NCBI GenBank assembly: GCA_024233135.1
Contig: JACKPZ010000002.1
Location: 1 to 64,000 of the forward strand
Source: Akkermansiaceae bacterium
GTDB taxonomy: Bacteria; Verrucomicrobiota; Verrucomicrobiia; Verrucomicrobiales; Akkermansiaceae
Length of the DNA: 64,000 nucleotides
Direction: 5' to 3'
In this document: positions 10,305 to 19,446 of the stretch, piece by piece
Layout of the letters: each line of letters starts with the position of its first letter
How positions within the stretch are numbered: the first letter of the stretch is position 1
Notes under the pieces: generated by a model
Told to the model about the DNA's origin: nothing
Seen by the model: only the letters and a program-made list of their open reading frames with translations
Databases searched by the model: none
Translations under genes and position numbers: made by a program

Positions 10305-11809
10305 GGATGGAGGATCTTCACGAGTTCGAGGATCGCGGGATTGGCGGTGGAAAACAGCACGGCGGGCAGCAGACCGGTGAGAAACATGATCGCGACGGCC
10401 GCTCCGAGCAGTCCCCGCTCGGAAGGACAGAGGTCGGCCGGTGGATGCGTCGTGTTGCGCAGCGGTCCGGCAAAGACCTTCCGGATCATGCGCAGCAGGA
10501 ACACGGCGGTGAGCAGCAGGCCGATCGCGGAGAGCGAGGCGGCGAGCGGTTTGAGGCCGAAGACTCCGTTGAAGATGAGGAATTCGCCGACGAAACCACC
10601 GAGTCCCGGCAGACCGAGCGAGGCGAAGGTGGCGATTCCGAAAAGGCCGCAGAACACCGGCATGGCGGAACGCAGGCCACCGAAGTCACTGAGACCGCGG
10701 CGGCCGCCGGAGCGTTGTTCGAGAATACCGATGCCGAAGAACAGCGCGGCGGCGATGATGCCATGGTTGAAGGCCTGATAGACGACGCCGGTGATGGCGG
10801 AGCTGATTTCCTCACGACCGCCGCCGGCCGCCACGGCGGCGATGGCAAGCGCGCAATACCCGAGGTGGTTCACGGACGAGTAGGCCATCATGCGTTTCAG
10901 GTCGGTCTGGGCGAGCGCGGCGACCGCACCAAGCAGGACGGTGGCGACGGAAAGACCTAACAACAGCGGAGCGAGCGACGGCAGCACCTCCGGGAACACC
11001 GGCAGGAAAATGCGAAGCAGACCATAGACCCCCATCTTCGAGAGCAGGCCGGTGAGGATCATCGTCACGGGCGTGGGTGCCTCGGTGTAGGCGGCGGGCA
11101 GCCAGATGTGGAGCGGGACGATCGGGATCTTCACCGCTAGGCCGAGCAGCACGGCGAGCGCGACCATCACCAGCAGGTTGTGGCCGGCGACCGCGGGCAA
11201 TCCGAACGCGGTGGCGAGCTTTGGCGCGAGTTCCGATCGGGTCGCGAGTTTCGCGAGCGCGTCGAAATCCATCGTTCCTACTGCGAACTGGAGGGCGAGG
11301 AACCCGACGAGCAGGAACGCGCTGCCGCCGAGCGTGGCGATGAAGAAGCGCAGCGCGGCTTTCCTCGCGCCCGTGCCACCCCACAGGTGGATCAGCAGGA
11401 ACGCGGGGATCAGCGTCATTTCCCAGAACAGGAACCACGGGATGAAATGACGGGCGGTGAAGACGCCGAACAACGCGGACTCGATGACGAGGATCAACGC
11501 GAAGTAGGCGCGGCTTCCCTTTTCCCAAAGCAGCGAGGCGAGGATGGCGAGCAGGGTCACCACGCCGGTGAGGACGAGGAACAACCATGAGATGCCGTCG
11601 ATCGCGAAGCGGAACGAAAACGCGCCATCGTCCATCCACGCCAAGGTCCACTCCGCGGGTTTTGATGGATTCGGAATGGCGGCGAGAAACGCGATCACGA
11701 GCGCCCAGATTCCGGCCTGACGCCCGGCGCCGCGCGCGTCGAGCCCGCGCTGGAGGCCGAGCAGGACGGCTCCGACGAGCGGCAGGAGGATGAGTGCGGA
11801 CAACATCAT
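10301..11809 (-). CDS. nuoM: Complex I antiporter-like subunit M (NuoM1)
   Basis: 502-residue membrane subunit from the ATG at 11809 (a second ATG follows at 11806). The canonical charged residues are all present: TM5 Glu in WFLFWEMTLIPAFLLIHLWGG, TM7 Lys in GLAVKIPIVPLHIWLP, TM8 Lys in LLSKMGVYGLLR, and a TDLKRMMAYSSVNHLG segment. By these criteria this is the normal, proton-translocating NuoM, in contrast to its downstream paralogue. It starts 4 bp after the nuoL stop, in the tightly packed operon. Confidence 0.95.
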   Translation of the reverse strand: MMLSALILLPLVGAVLLGLQRGLDARGAGRQAGIWALVIAFLAAIPNPSKPAEWTLAWMDDGAFSFRFAIDGISWLFLVLTGVVTLLAILASLLWEKGSRAYFALILVIESALFGVFTARHFIPWFLFWEMTLIPAFLLIHLWGGTGARKAALRFFIATLGGSAFLLVGFLALQFAVGTMDFDALAKLATRSELAPKLATAFGLPAVAGHNLLVMVALAVLLGLAVKIPIVPLHIWLPAAYTEAPTPVTMILTGLLSKMGVYGLLRIFLPVFPEVLPSLAPLLLGLSVATVLLGAVAALAQTDLKRMMAYSSVNHLGYCALAIAAVAAGGGREEISSAITGVVYQAFNHGIIAAALFFGIGILEQRSGGRRGLSDFGGLRSAMPVFCGLFGIATFASLGLPGLGGFVGEFLIFNGVFGLKPLAASLSAIGLLLTAVFLLRMIRKVFAGPLRNTTHPPADLCPSERGLLGAAVAIMFLTGLLPAVLFSTANPAILELVKILHP

Positions 11810-11813
11810 GGGT

Positions 11814-13850
11814 TTACGATTTCCCGAGCCAGAAATAGAGGACCAGCAGGACGAACACACCGAGGCCGATCACCCGCAGGTAGGCTTGCGGACGGCCGGT
11901 CTGGGATGAGGAAACGGAAGCGGCCCGGCCCTTGAGTCCACCGCAGGTGGCGTCGAAGCCGGGGTTGAGTGCGCGCTCGTCGGTGGCTTTCGAGATCAAT
12001 CCGCAGGCGCGGGCGCAGCTCATGGCGAAGGTCATCAACGGCGCGAAGACCATGCGTTCGACCATGTCCACGCCACCGGCGAAAAAGGCGAGCGGTTCGA
12101 CCACGCACTTCTGATAGAGCGCGTCGAAGCCCATCGCGCGCTCGAGGAAACCCCAGAGGCCGCCGAATTTCGCGCCGAGCGGATCGGGCGCGGCGCTGTC
12201 GCTGGAGACCTTGCGATAGATCATCCATGACGCGCCCACGCCGACGGAGACGATCACGAGGGAAAGCAGAAGCAGGCCGATGGCTCCGTGTTCGCCTAAG
12301 GCTCCACCATGGAACTCCGCGGCCTGTCCATGGATCCATTCCTCGAACCACGGCCAGAACGGCGTGCCGATGAGCGAGAGCAGCACAGCGCTGGCCGCGA
12401 GCACGAACAATGGCACGGTCATCACCGGCGGACTCTCGTGCGGGTGATCCACACCGGGTTTCCGCGGCTCACCGAAGAACACGAGCAAGGCCTGGCGCGT
12501 CATGTAGAAGGCGGTGAGCAGCGCGGCGCAGACGGTGAGAACAAAGGGCCCCATGCCGCCCGGCCAGACTTGCGCGCTGTGAAAGATCGCCTCCTTGCTC
12601 CAGAAGCCGGAGAACAAGAACGGGAAACCGGCGAGCGCCATCATGCCGATGGCGTAGGCGAGGAAGGTCTTCGGCATCGCCTTGCGCAGACCGCCCATCT
12701 TCCGGATGTCCTGTTCCTCGTGGCAGCCGTGGATGACCGAGCCGGCGGAAAGGAACAGCAGCGCCTTGAAGAAGGCGTGGGCGATCAGGTGGAACATCGC
12801 GGCCGCCACGCCGCCGGTGCCGAGCGCGACCATCATGAAGCCGAGTTGCGAGACGGTCGAGTAGGCGAGGATGCGCTTGAAATCGTACTGCGCCACGGCG
12901 ACCAGCGCCGCGTAGAGCGCGGTGATGCCGCCGATCCATGCGGTGGCGGTCATCGCGGGGCCGGTCGCGCCGCCGAGTTCGAACACCGGCATCATGCGGG
13001 CGACGAGGAACACGCCCGCGGCGACCATCGTGGCGGCGTGGATGAGCGCGGAAACGGGGGTCGGACCTTCCATCGCGTCGGGCAGCCAGACGTGGAGCGG
13101 GACCTGGCCGGACTTGCCCATCGCGCCAACGAGCAGCAGCAGCGAAGCCGCGGCGGAAACCGTGAGTCCGCCGATGGTGGTGGTGCCGGCCAGTGAATCG
13201 AGCGCGCCGGTTTCCAAGAGTCCCCTGCCCTCGTCGAAGAACAACAGCGTGCCGGTCTGGCGATAGAGCCAGATCAAACCTAACAAGAACGCCATATCAC
13301 CGACGCGCGTGGTGATGAATGCCTTCTGTGCGGCCGCCGCGGCGGAAGGGCGCTGATAGTGGAATCCGATGAGCAGGTAGGATGCGAGGCCCACGAGTTC
13401 CCACGCCATGAAGAGCAGGAGCAGGCTGTTCGAGAGGACGACGGCGAGCATCGCGCCGCAGAACAGCGAAAGGAACCCGAAGAAGCGGCCGAATCGCTGG
13501 TCCTCCTTCATGTAGCCGAGGCTGTAGATGAAGATCCACATCGCGACGAAGGTGACCATCCCCGCCATGCCGGCGGACAGAGGATCGAGGAGGAATCCGA
13601 GTTTCAGCAGAACGTCGCCGTAGGAGAACCACTCGAACGAGGGAGCTACGATGACGGTTCCCGGCTTCAGCGTGCAGAGCAGCGCTCCGAGCGCGATGAT
13701 CAAGGAAACGAAGAGGCCGCCGACGGCGAGTTTCGACGCTAGTTTCCCACGGCCGTCCGGCAGGAACGCGATGACACCCGCCGCCAGCAGGGGCGCCAGC
13801 GGGATCCACGCGAGCAGCGCGGGCATGTGGGGTGTCAGCAGTTCAGCCAC
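11814..13850 (-). CDS. nuoL: Complex I antiporter-like subunit L
   Basis: 678-residue distal antiporter subunit, noticeably longer than the roughly 613 residues of E. coli NuoL. Key residues are present: TM5 Glu in FMAWELVGLASYLLIGFH, TM7 Lys in MGKSGQVPLHVWLPDAMEGP, and a YDFKRILAYSTVSQLG segment. The segment from GFDALYQK to the C-terminus is about 30 residues longer than in E. coli. It contains a Gly/Ser-rich stretch (CGGLKGRAASVSSSQTGR) before the last transmembrane helix, in the zone of the long lateral helix. The extra length may help accommodate an additional antiporter subunit. The GTG start overlaps the nuoK stop by 8 bp. Confidence 0.96.
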   Translation of the reverse strand: MAELLTPHMPALLAWIPLAPLLAAGVIAFLPDGRGKLASKLAVGGLFVSLIIALGALLCTLKPGTVIVAPSFEWFSYGDVLLKLGFLLDPLSAGMAGMVTFVAMWIFIYSLGYMKEDQRFGRFFGFLSLFCGAMLAVVLSNSLLLLFMAWELVGLASYLLIGFHYQRPSAAAAAQKAFITTRVGDMAFLLGLIWLYRQTGTLLFFDEGRGLLETGALDSLAGTTTIGGLTVSAAASLLLLVGAMGKSGQVPLHVWLPDAMEGPTPVSALIHAATMVAAGVFLVARMMPVFELGGATGPAMTATAWIGGITALYAALVAVAQYDFKRILAYSTVSQLGFMMVALGTGGVAAAMFHLIAHAFFKALLFLSAGSVIHGCHEEQDIRKMGGLRKAMPKTFLAYAIGMMALAGFPFLFSGFWSKEAIFHSAQVWPGGMGPFVLTVCAALLTAFYMTRQALLVFFGEPRKPGVDHPHESPPVMTVPLFVLAASAVLLSLIGTPFWPWFEEWIHGQAAEFHGGALGEHGAIGLLLLSLVIVSVGVGASWMIYRKVSSDSAAPDPLGAKFGGLWGFLERAMGFDALYQKCVVEPLAFFAGGVDMVERMVFAPLMTFAMSCARACGLISKATDERALNPGFDATCGGLKGRAASVSSSQTGRPQAYLRVIGLGVFVLLVLYFWLGKS

Positions 13851-14157
13851 GGAGCGAGTTGAGGCGGTTGAGATCGGTGGAGCGGGTGTGCCGGAAAACC
13901 ATCAGGATGATCGCGAGGCCGACCGCGGCCTCGGCGGCGGCGATGGCGATGGCGAAGAGCACGAACATCGGGCCGAGGTGCGACGGGTCGCTTTTGTTCC
14001 ACCACCAGAAGGCGATGAAGTTGATGTTGGCGGCGTTGAGCATGAGTTCGACGCCGACGAGGATGAGGATGGCGTTGCGGCGTGTGAGAACGGCGAGCAG
14101 GCCGAGCGCGAAGAGCACGGAGGAAGCGGCGACGAGGATGGTGAGCGGGTTCGTCAT
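13843..14157 (-). CDS. nuoK: Complex I subunit K
   Basis: 104-residue, three-helix membrane subunit (homologue of mitochondrial ND4L). It contains the buried glutamates used in proton transfer: GVELMLNAANINF at about 38-50 and EAAVGLAIILMVFR at about 75-88. Length is standard for the family. The ATG at 14157 overlaps the nuoJ stop by 4 bp, and the gene's own end overlaps nuoL. Confidence 0.96.
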   Translation of the reverse strand: MTNPLTILVAASSVLFALGLLAVLTRRNAILILVGVELMLNAANINFIAFWWWNKSDPSHLGPMFVLFAIAIAAAEAAVGLAIILMVFRHTRSTDLNRLNSLRG

Positions 14158-14651
14158 TTCGTTTCCTTCCGGGTTTCACGGGCGAACAGGGCGGCGCCGA
14201 TCATGACCGCGGTGAGCAATACGCCGATCGCGAGCACAGCAGGCGCGTAGTCGGTGAAGAGCGCCTTGCCAAGTTCCTGAAGCGGCAGGGCGGGTTCCCA
14301 ACGGTCCGGCTTGATGTCGATGCCGCCGGTGACCGCGTAGGCGAGGACGGCAAGCAGCGGCAGCACGCAGCCAAAGCCCATGACGAGGGCCTTGGGACGA
14401 AGCGAGCGTTCCTCCTCCTCGTCGCGGCGGCGGGTGATGAGCAGCGAGAACACGATGAGCACCGCGACCGCGCCGACGTAGACCATGAGTTGGACGAGTC
14501 CGATGAAATCGGCGCCGAGGACCAGATAGATCACCGCCGCGATCGAGAGCGTGAGCGCCAGCGAAAGGCCGGCGTGCACGGGTTTCGCCATCCACACCGC
14601 GGCGGAGGCGGCGAGAATCATGAGGATCGACAGCAGGAGCGGGACGATCAT
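14154..14651 (-). CDS. nuoJ: Complex I subunit J
   Basis: 165-residue membrane subunit (homologue of ND6) starting at the ATG at 14651, which overlaps the nuoH stop by 4 bp. The same frame stays open far upstream, but that part lies antisense-free inside nuoH and is not used. Helical segments include MIVPLLLSILMILAASAAVW and the conserved GADFIGLVQLMVYVGAVAVL with its pi-bulge-type glycines and tyrosine. An acidic loop (RRRDEEEERSL) separates helices. It fits between nuoH and nuoK as in most nuo operons. Confidence 0.95.
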   Translation of the reverse strand: MIVPLLLSILMILAASAAVWMAKPVHAGLSLALTLSIAAVIYLVLGADFIGLVQLMVYVGAVAVLIVFSLLITRRRDEEEERSLRPKALVMGFGCVLPLLAVLAYAVTGGIDIKPDRWEPALPLQELGKALFTDYAPAVLAIGVLLTAVMIGAALFARETRKETK

Positions 14652-15862
14652 TCGGCGAAGTGATAGGTGCGGGTGGCCGGTGCGAGGCGGCGGTTGAAGA
14701 TCACGGCGGCGATCACCCACGGGATGGCGACGACCGGCAGGCAGACAACCCACGAGACGATTCCCCGGCCGGTGACATGCCAGAGACCGGCGGCAACGGT
14801 GACGAGAAGCGAGGTCGGGATCAGGAACAGCCAGGCGAATCGCATGAGTTGGTCGATGCGGACGCGCGGATAGGTCGCGCGGATCCACAGGAAGAAGAAG
14901 ATGAGGACCGCGAGTTTCCCGAAGAACCAGATCCACGACGGGATGAATTCGAGGAAGGGCAGCGGTGCTTGCCAGCCGCCGAGGAACAGAGTGATGAATA
15001 GCCCCGAGACCGCGAACAGGCCGAGGTATTCGCCCATGAAAAACAGCGCGTATTTGAAGCCGGAATATTCCGTCATGTGACCGGCGACGATTTCCGACTC
15101 GCCTTCCGGAAGGTCGAACGGCGTGCGGTTCGCCTCGGCGATGGCGGCGATGAAAAACACGATGCCGCCGACCAGCCCCCACGGGCTGAAGATGTTCCAT
15201 TGCGGCAGGAAACCGAAGGTCCAGCCGCCCTGTTGGGCGACGATCTCCGGCAGCGAGAGCGTTCCGCTGATCATCACAACGGCGAGTGCGGAGGCGACGA
15301 GCGGGATTTCATAACTCACGAGCTGGGAGATCGCCCGCATCGCGCCGAGCATGGGGAATTTCGACCCGCTCGACCAACCGGCCATGAAGATCGCGACCTC
15401 GGTGACCGAACCGACGGCGAAGAAGAGCAGGAGTCCGAGTTCGAGCGGCACCGGCGTCCATTCGCGGCCGTAGGGGATCACGCCTAGCGCGAGGATGGAC
15501 GGAACCACGATGAGGATCGGTGCCAACAAGTGCAGCAGCCACTCGGCTTTCGCCGGGACGATGTCCTCTTTGGTGAGCATCTTGATGCCATCGGCCACCG
15601 GCTGGAAAATGCCGAACGGACCCGCGCGGTTGGGGCCGATGCGGTTCTGCACGCGGGCCAGGGTTTTGCGCTCGATGAGTGAGAGCAGCGCGAAGCCACC
15701 GAGAAACACGCCGACCACGGTGCCCGCCGCGGCGGCGAGACCGCCGAGGGTGACGAGCCATGCGGGCATCTTGAGAAACTCCAGCAACATCTCAACGAGG
15801 TGCTGCGGCAAACGCGGGAGTTGCTCGGGTGCCCAAATCGAAGTGGCGGCGAGCAGGTTCAC
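14648..15862 (-). CDS. nuoH: Complex I subunit H
   Basis: 404-residue membrane subunit (ND1 homologue) that forms part of the quinone-binding chamber at the junction with the peripheral arm. Diagnostic stretches are ERKTLARVQNRIGPNRAG (about 64-81), an acidic loop EDIVPAKAEW, and ANRTPFDLPEGESEIVAG followed by HMTEYSGFKYALFFMGEY. It is longer than the roughly 325 residues of the E. coli protein, mostly through an N-terminal extension and loop length. The GTG start overlaps the nuoI stop by 4 bp. Gene order D-I-H-J here differs from the usual D-(E-F-G)-H-I-J. Confidence 0.96.
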   Translation of the reverse strand: MNLLAATSIWAPEQLPRLPQHLVEMLLEFLKMPAWLVTLGGLAAAAGTVVGVFLGGFALLSLIERKTLARVQNRIGPNRAGPFGIFQPVADGIKMLTKEDIVPAKAEWLLHLLAPILIVVPSILALGVIPYGREWTPVPLELGLLLFFAVGSVTEVAIFMAGWSSGSKFPMLGAMRAISQLVSYEIPLVASALAVVMISGTLSLPEIVAQQGGWTFGFLPQWNIFSPWGLVGGIVFFIAAIAEANRTPFDLPEGESEIVAGHMTEYSGFKYALFFMGEYLGLFAVSGLFITLFLGGWQAPLPFLEFIPSWIWFFGKLAVLIFFFLWIRATYPRVRIDQLMRFAWLFLIPTSLLVTVAAGLWHVTGRGIVSWVVCLPVVAIPWVIAAVIFNRRLAPATRTYHFAE

Positions 15863-16533
15863 GCATCCTCCTTTCCGTCTTCGGCCGGGGTTTCCTGAGC
15901 CTTCGCTTCCTTCTCAGCCTTTTCCTTCGCCGCCTTGGCGGCTTTCGCGGCGGCCGCGGCCTTCTTCTTCTCCTCGTCCGCCTTGCGGCGTTCCATCACC
16001 TCGGTCGCCTGGGCGGGCCGGAGTTTCATGTGGTAGTCCGCGGATTTCGCGAGACGGTCGAGACCGAACAACAGGCCCTCGAAGCGGTCGGTGTCGGCAA
16101 GCTCATACTCGCCGTCCATGTAGATCGAGTCGAAGGGGCAGACTTCCGAGCAGATGCCACAGTTCATGCAGACGGAGATGTCGATATCGAACACCTTCGG
16201 CCGCTTGAGCGACTTCCCGTTTTCATCGCGGTCGAGCACGATGTAGATGCATTGCGGCGGACATTCCTTCTCGCAGATCGAACAGGCGGTGCAACGCAGG
16301 CCGGCCGGGCTGTCGCCGTCATAGACGAGGAACGGGAAGTTGCGGAAGTTCGGGCTGATCTCGAGTTTCTGCTCGGGATACTGCACGGTCGTCATCCGGT
16401 CCTTCTTGTAGAAACTCTGAACGAGGTTTTTTCCGGAAACCACCAGGCCTTCGAACAATCCACGCCCCGGCACGACCCAACGCGCCGGTTTCTCCGGAGC
16501 GGGCAGGCGTTGGATGTCGGTCGCGGGTTCCAT
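15859..16533 (-). CDS. nuoI: Complex I 2x[4Fe-4S] ferredoxin-like subunit I
   Basis: 224-residue peripheral-arm subunit that carries electrons to the NuoB cluster. Two complete [4Fe-4S] motifs are visible: CTACSICEKECP at about 79-90 and CMNCGICSEVCP at about 122-133. The ATG at 16533 sits 5 bp after the nuoD stop. Unusually, the last 45 or so residues form a Lys/Ala/Glu-rich tail (EEKKKAAAAAKAAKAAKEKA and onwards) predicted to be a long charged helix, making it longer than the 180-residue E. coli protein. In a complex without NuoEFG this subunit is a plausible entry site for ferredoxin electrons (inference). Confidence 0.95.
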   Translation of the reverse strand: MEPATDIQRLPAPEKPARWVVPGRGLFEGLVVSGKNLVQSFYKKDRMTTVQYPEQKLEISPNFRNFPFLVYDGDSPAGLRCTACSICEKECPPQCIYIVLDRDENGKSLKRPKVFDIDISVCMNCGICSEVCPFDSIYMDGEYELADTDRFEGLLFGLDRLAKSADYHMKLRPAQATEVMERRKADEEKKKAAAAAKAAKAAKEKAEKEAKAQETPAEDGKEDA

Positions 16534-16538
16534 GACTT

Positions 16539-17660
16539 CTAACGGTCCACCTCCCCGAGCACGATGTCGATGCTGCCGAGGATGATCACGACGTCGGCCA
16601 GATCGAGGCCGAGGCACATGTCCTCGAGCAGGGTGAGGTTGATGAAACTGGGCGGGCGGACGCGGTAGCGATAGGGATTCGGCTTGCCGTCGCTGATGAG
16701 ATGGAACCCGAGCTCTCCCTTCGGTCCCTCGATGCGGGCGTAGGCCTCGCCGACCGGCGGCTTGAAGCCGCGGATCTTGGCTTTGGGGTGGATGAAGTCG
16801 CCCTCGGGCAGTCCGTCGAGCGCCTGATGGAGGATATCCAGCGACTCGCGCATCTCGAGGAAACGGATCATCAGGCGGTCATAGACATCGCCCCTTTCAC
16901 CGAGCGGGATGCGGAATTTGAAGCGGTCGTAAATGCCGTAGGGATCCGCCTTGCGGAGGTCGTGATTCACGCCCGCGGCGCGCAGCATGGGGCCGGTGAC
17001 ACCGCCGTTGATGAGGGTTTCCTTCGGCAGGGCTCCAACGTCCTGGGTGCGGGCGAGCAGGATCTCGTTGCCAACGAGGAATTTCTCCATCTCGTCGAGG
17101 AAGGCGGGGTATTCATCGACGATCTTGCGCACACCTTCGACCCAGCCGGGCGGCAGGTCGTTGCGGAGTCCGCCGAAGCGCATGAAGTTCGCCATCATCC
17201 GCGCGCCGGTGAGGTCTTCGAAGAGGTCGAGAATCTTCTCGCGCTCGCGGAATGCATACATCAGCGCGGACCCCCAGGCGCCCATGTCGCCGAGGATGAA
17301 CCCCATGAACGCGGTGTGGTTGATCAGTCGGGTGAGTTCACCGAGGATGACCCGGACGTATTCGGCGCGTTCGGGCACCTCGATGCCGGCGAGTTTCTCA
17401 ACTGTCAGCGCATAGGCCCAGTTGTTGGTGAGCGGGCAGATGTAGTCGAGCCGGTCGGTGTAGGGCATCGAGCTGAGATAAGTCACACCCTCGGCGATCT
17501 TCTCGTGGTTCCGGTGCAGATATCCGAAGACTGGCTTCAAACTGACGACCGTCTCACCATCAAGCACCACGTTCATGCGGAACACGCCGTGCGTCGACGG
17601 GTGTTGCGGGCCGAGGGACACCCGGAGCAACTGGTCGTCGTCTGAAAGCTCAGCGTTCAT
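16539..17660 (-). CDS. nuoD: Complex I 49-kDa type subunit D
   Basis: 373-residue subunit related to the large subunit of [NiFe] hydrogenases, lining the quinone cavity. Motifs include [17 protein letters not shown] near the N-terminus (quinone-proximal His), [38 protein letters not shown], and the C-terminal [21 protein letters not shown]. The frame is open upstream of 17660, but homology begins at the ATG at 17660, which shares one base with the nuoC stop. NuoC and NuoD are separate proteins here, not fused as in E. coli. Confidence 0.96.
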   Translation of the reverse strand: MNAELSDDDQLLRVSLGPQHPSTHGVFRMNVVLDGETVVSLKPVFGYLHRNHEKIAEGVTYLSSMPYTDRLDYICPLTNNWAYALTVEKLAGIEVPERAEYVRVILGELTRLINHTAFMGFILGDMGAWGSALMYAFREREKILDLFEDLTGARMMANFMRFGGLRNDLPPGWVEGVRKIVDEYPAFLDEMEKFLVGNEILLARTQDVGALPKETLINGGVTGPMLRAAGVNHDLRKADPYGIYDRFKFRIPLGERGDVYDRLMIRFLEMRESLDILHQALDGLPEGDFIHPKAKIRGFKPPVGEAYARIEGPKGELGFHLISDGKPNPYRYRVRPPSFINLTLLEDMCLGLDLADVVIILGSIDIVLGEVDR

Positions 17661-18268
17661 CAATCGGCCGGGTAGTGCTTCTTCGCCTTCTCCAGCACCT
17701 CGTCGTGCGGGGTCGGCTCGTATTCGTAGTCGTCCGGGGCGACGTAATCCTTGCGCATCGGGTGGTCGGTGAACTCGTCCCACATGAGGATGCGGCGGAG
17801 GTCCGGGTGCCCGGTGAATTGGATGCCGTAGAGGTCGTAGGCCTCGCGTTCCTGGAATTCGGCGGAGCGCCAGACGGAAACGAGCGAAGGGATCGAGCAA
17901 TCTTCCGCACGGTTGCCGGTGCGGCTGCGAAGCGTGACGACGCCACCGCGGTCCTTGGTCGACTCGATGTGATAGACCACCTCGAGAAACCCCGGAACTT
18001 CCGGTTTCTCCCCTTCCCCATCGGTTTCGGCGGCCACCGGCACACAGACCTTGTCGGCAAGCGCGGCATCCGGCCAATCGACACCGGATAGATTGGTCAA
18101 CATGTCGAAACCCAAGGAGTCGCGAAGAAATCCGGCGGCACCGACGAGAGCGGCCCGCTCGATCAAAAGCGAGTCCTGACCGGACGGCCCGGGATTGGAA
18201 AGAAGTGCGATCGCACCCGGAAACTCCGCAGCGAGCCGATCATGGATTTCCGCCACCCGTCCGCTCAT
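17660..18268 (-). CDS. nuoC: Complex I 30-kDa type subunit C
   Basis: 202-residue peripheral-arm subunit. The conserved core is clear: [49 protein letters not shown] (about 133-158), and [22 protein letters not shown]. The ATG at 18268 overlaps the nuoB stop by 4 bp. It is an independent gene, translationally coupled to nuoD downstream. Confidence 0.95.
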   Translation of the reverse strand: MSGRVAEIHDRLAAEFPGAIALLSNPGPSGQDSLLIERAALVGAAGFLRDSLGFDMLTNLSGVDWPDAALADKVCVPVAAETDGEGEKPEVPGFLEVVYHIESTKDRGGVVTLRSRTGNRAEDCSIPSLVSVWRSAEFQEREAYDLYGIQFTGHPDLRRILMWDEFTDHPMRKDYVAPDDYEYEPTPHDEVLEKAKKHYPAD

Positions 18269-18894
18269 GCGTCGCCCCCTTCCCTGGTGATGGTCGGTGG
18301 GTTCCAGACATCGTGGTTGCAGGACGGCTCGATGTCGTGCGGGCCGTATTCCGGAACGGGGAGCTCACCCGGCGCGTTCGGATCCGCATGGCGGGCGCGA
18401 CGTCCGCCCATCAGCTTTTCGCCGGCGATCAGGCTGCGGAGTTTCAGCAAGCCGTCGAGCAGCGCCTCCGGCCGTGGCGGACAGCCGGGGATCACGACGT
18501 CCACCGGGATGAACCGATCGATGCCCTTGAGCACGTTGTAACCGTCCTTGAACGGGCCGCCGGAGATGGCACAGGCACCCATCGCGATCACGTATTTCGG
18601 CTCGGCCATCTGGTTGTAGAGGCGAACGACCTGCGGGGCCATCTTCTTGGTGACCGTGCCGGCGACGAGCATCAGGTCCGCCTGGCGTGGCGACGGGCGG
18701 AACACCTCGGCGCCGAAGCGCGCCATGTCGTAGCGCGCCATCGTGGCCGAGATCATCTCGATCGCACAGCAGGCGAGTCCGAACTGCAGCGGCCAGAGCG
18801 AACTGGAGCGCCCCCAGTTGATCAACTGCTCGAACGACGTCACATGCACACCGTGTGCCTTGAGGTCCTCTGCGAGCTTGGGATCTACCGCCAT
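18265..18894 (-). CDS. nuoB: Complex I subunit B (cluster N2)
   Basis: 209-residue subunit that holds the terminal [4Fe-4S] cluster N2 next to the quinone site. The four ligands are visible: adjacent cysteines in [10 protein letters not shown], one in [12 protein letters not shown], and one in [12 protein letters not shown] chose the ATG at 18894 ([11 protein letters not shown]) because homology starts nearby. A GTG at 18945 and an ATG at 18936 are alternatives. It is the first gene of the continuous nuoB-N block. The 204-bp spacer upstream must hold its promoter unless transcription reads through from nuoA. Confidence 0.95.
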   Translation of the reverse strand: MAVDPKLAEDLKAHGVHVTSFEQLINWGRSSSLWPLQFGLACCAIEMISATMARYDMARFGAEVFRPSPRQADLMLVAGTVTKKMAPQVVRLYNQMAEPKYVIAMGACAISGGPFKDGYNVLKGIDRFIPVDVVIPGCPPRPEALLDGLLKLRSLIAGEKLMGGRRARHADPNAPGELPVPEYGPHDIEPSCNHDVWNPPTITREGGDA

Positions 18895-19098
18895 GTTGGA
18901 AACCGAGGGATTTTCGCTGTCGCGGCAGCCGGGCATTCGCTCCACGGCATCTCTGACAGCCTCTTGAAACTAGGGTGGTTCCGGCAGACAACGGAAGCCC
19001 AAAGAAGGTCTGCGCGCCAAAGAGCAAAATACGCGACGGCCGCACATTCGCACGTCCGCGGCATTGCCATCGCATGCCACCGCGGCCAGACTCGACGG

Positions 19099-19446
19099 AT
19101 GCAGGTGATCAAGGTGAAATACGTGCTGTGGGCGGCGGACTGGCAGCGATGCCTCCGGTTCTACCGCGAGATGTTCGGCGGCGTGGTGAGCTTCGAATCC
19201 GAGGTCTGGAGCGAGATCGTCGTTGCCGGGGCCACCATCGGGGTTCACGGCGGTGGCGAGGGAAAACGGACCTGGACCGGGCTTTCGTTCCAACTCGACG
19301 ACCTGCGCGAAGGCATCGCACGTCTCAAGGAATGCGGCGGGGAACTGACGAGCGAGCCGGTCGACACGCCGGAGGAACCGCTGCATCTCGCGATGTGCGT
19401 CGACCCGGAGGGCAACGAGTTCATGATGACGCAGATGCGTCACTGA
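19099..19446 (+). CDS. VOC (glyoxalase/bleomycin-resistance) superfamily protein
   Basis: 115-residue single-domain protein with the fold signature of vicinal-oxygen-chelate proteins. An N-terminal half begins MQVIKVKYVLWAADWQRCLR with a paired FYREMFGG, and the C-terminal half ends DPEGNEFMMTQMRH, where the Glu is a typical metal-ligand position. Substrate unknown; methylglyoxal, fosfomycin or aromatic diol chemistry cannot be told apart. It is transcribed against the flow of the nuo cluster, and its last 7 bp overlap the end of nuoA. Start chosen at the ATG at 19099; the longer upstream frame is antisense to nuoB and nuoC. Confidence 0.85.
   Translation: MQVIKVKYVLWAADWQRCLRFYREMFGGVVSFESEVWSEIVVAGATIGVHGGGEGKRTWTGLSFQLDDLREGIARLKECGGELTSEPVDTPEEPLHLAMCVDPEGNEFMMTQMRH

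Noticed and set aside
10301..13850. Rare TTA leucine codons, seen as TTA-GGT/C in nuoL and nuoM1, as a regulatory signature
   Set aside because: Only a few cases noticed by eye, with no genome-wide codon count. They are compatible with chance rare-codon use.
18205..19098. In-frame upstream extension of the VOC gene
   Set aside because: It runs antisense through nuoC and nuoB, and family homology begins at the ATG at 19099.
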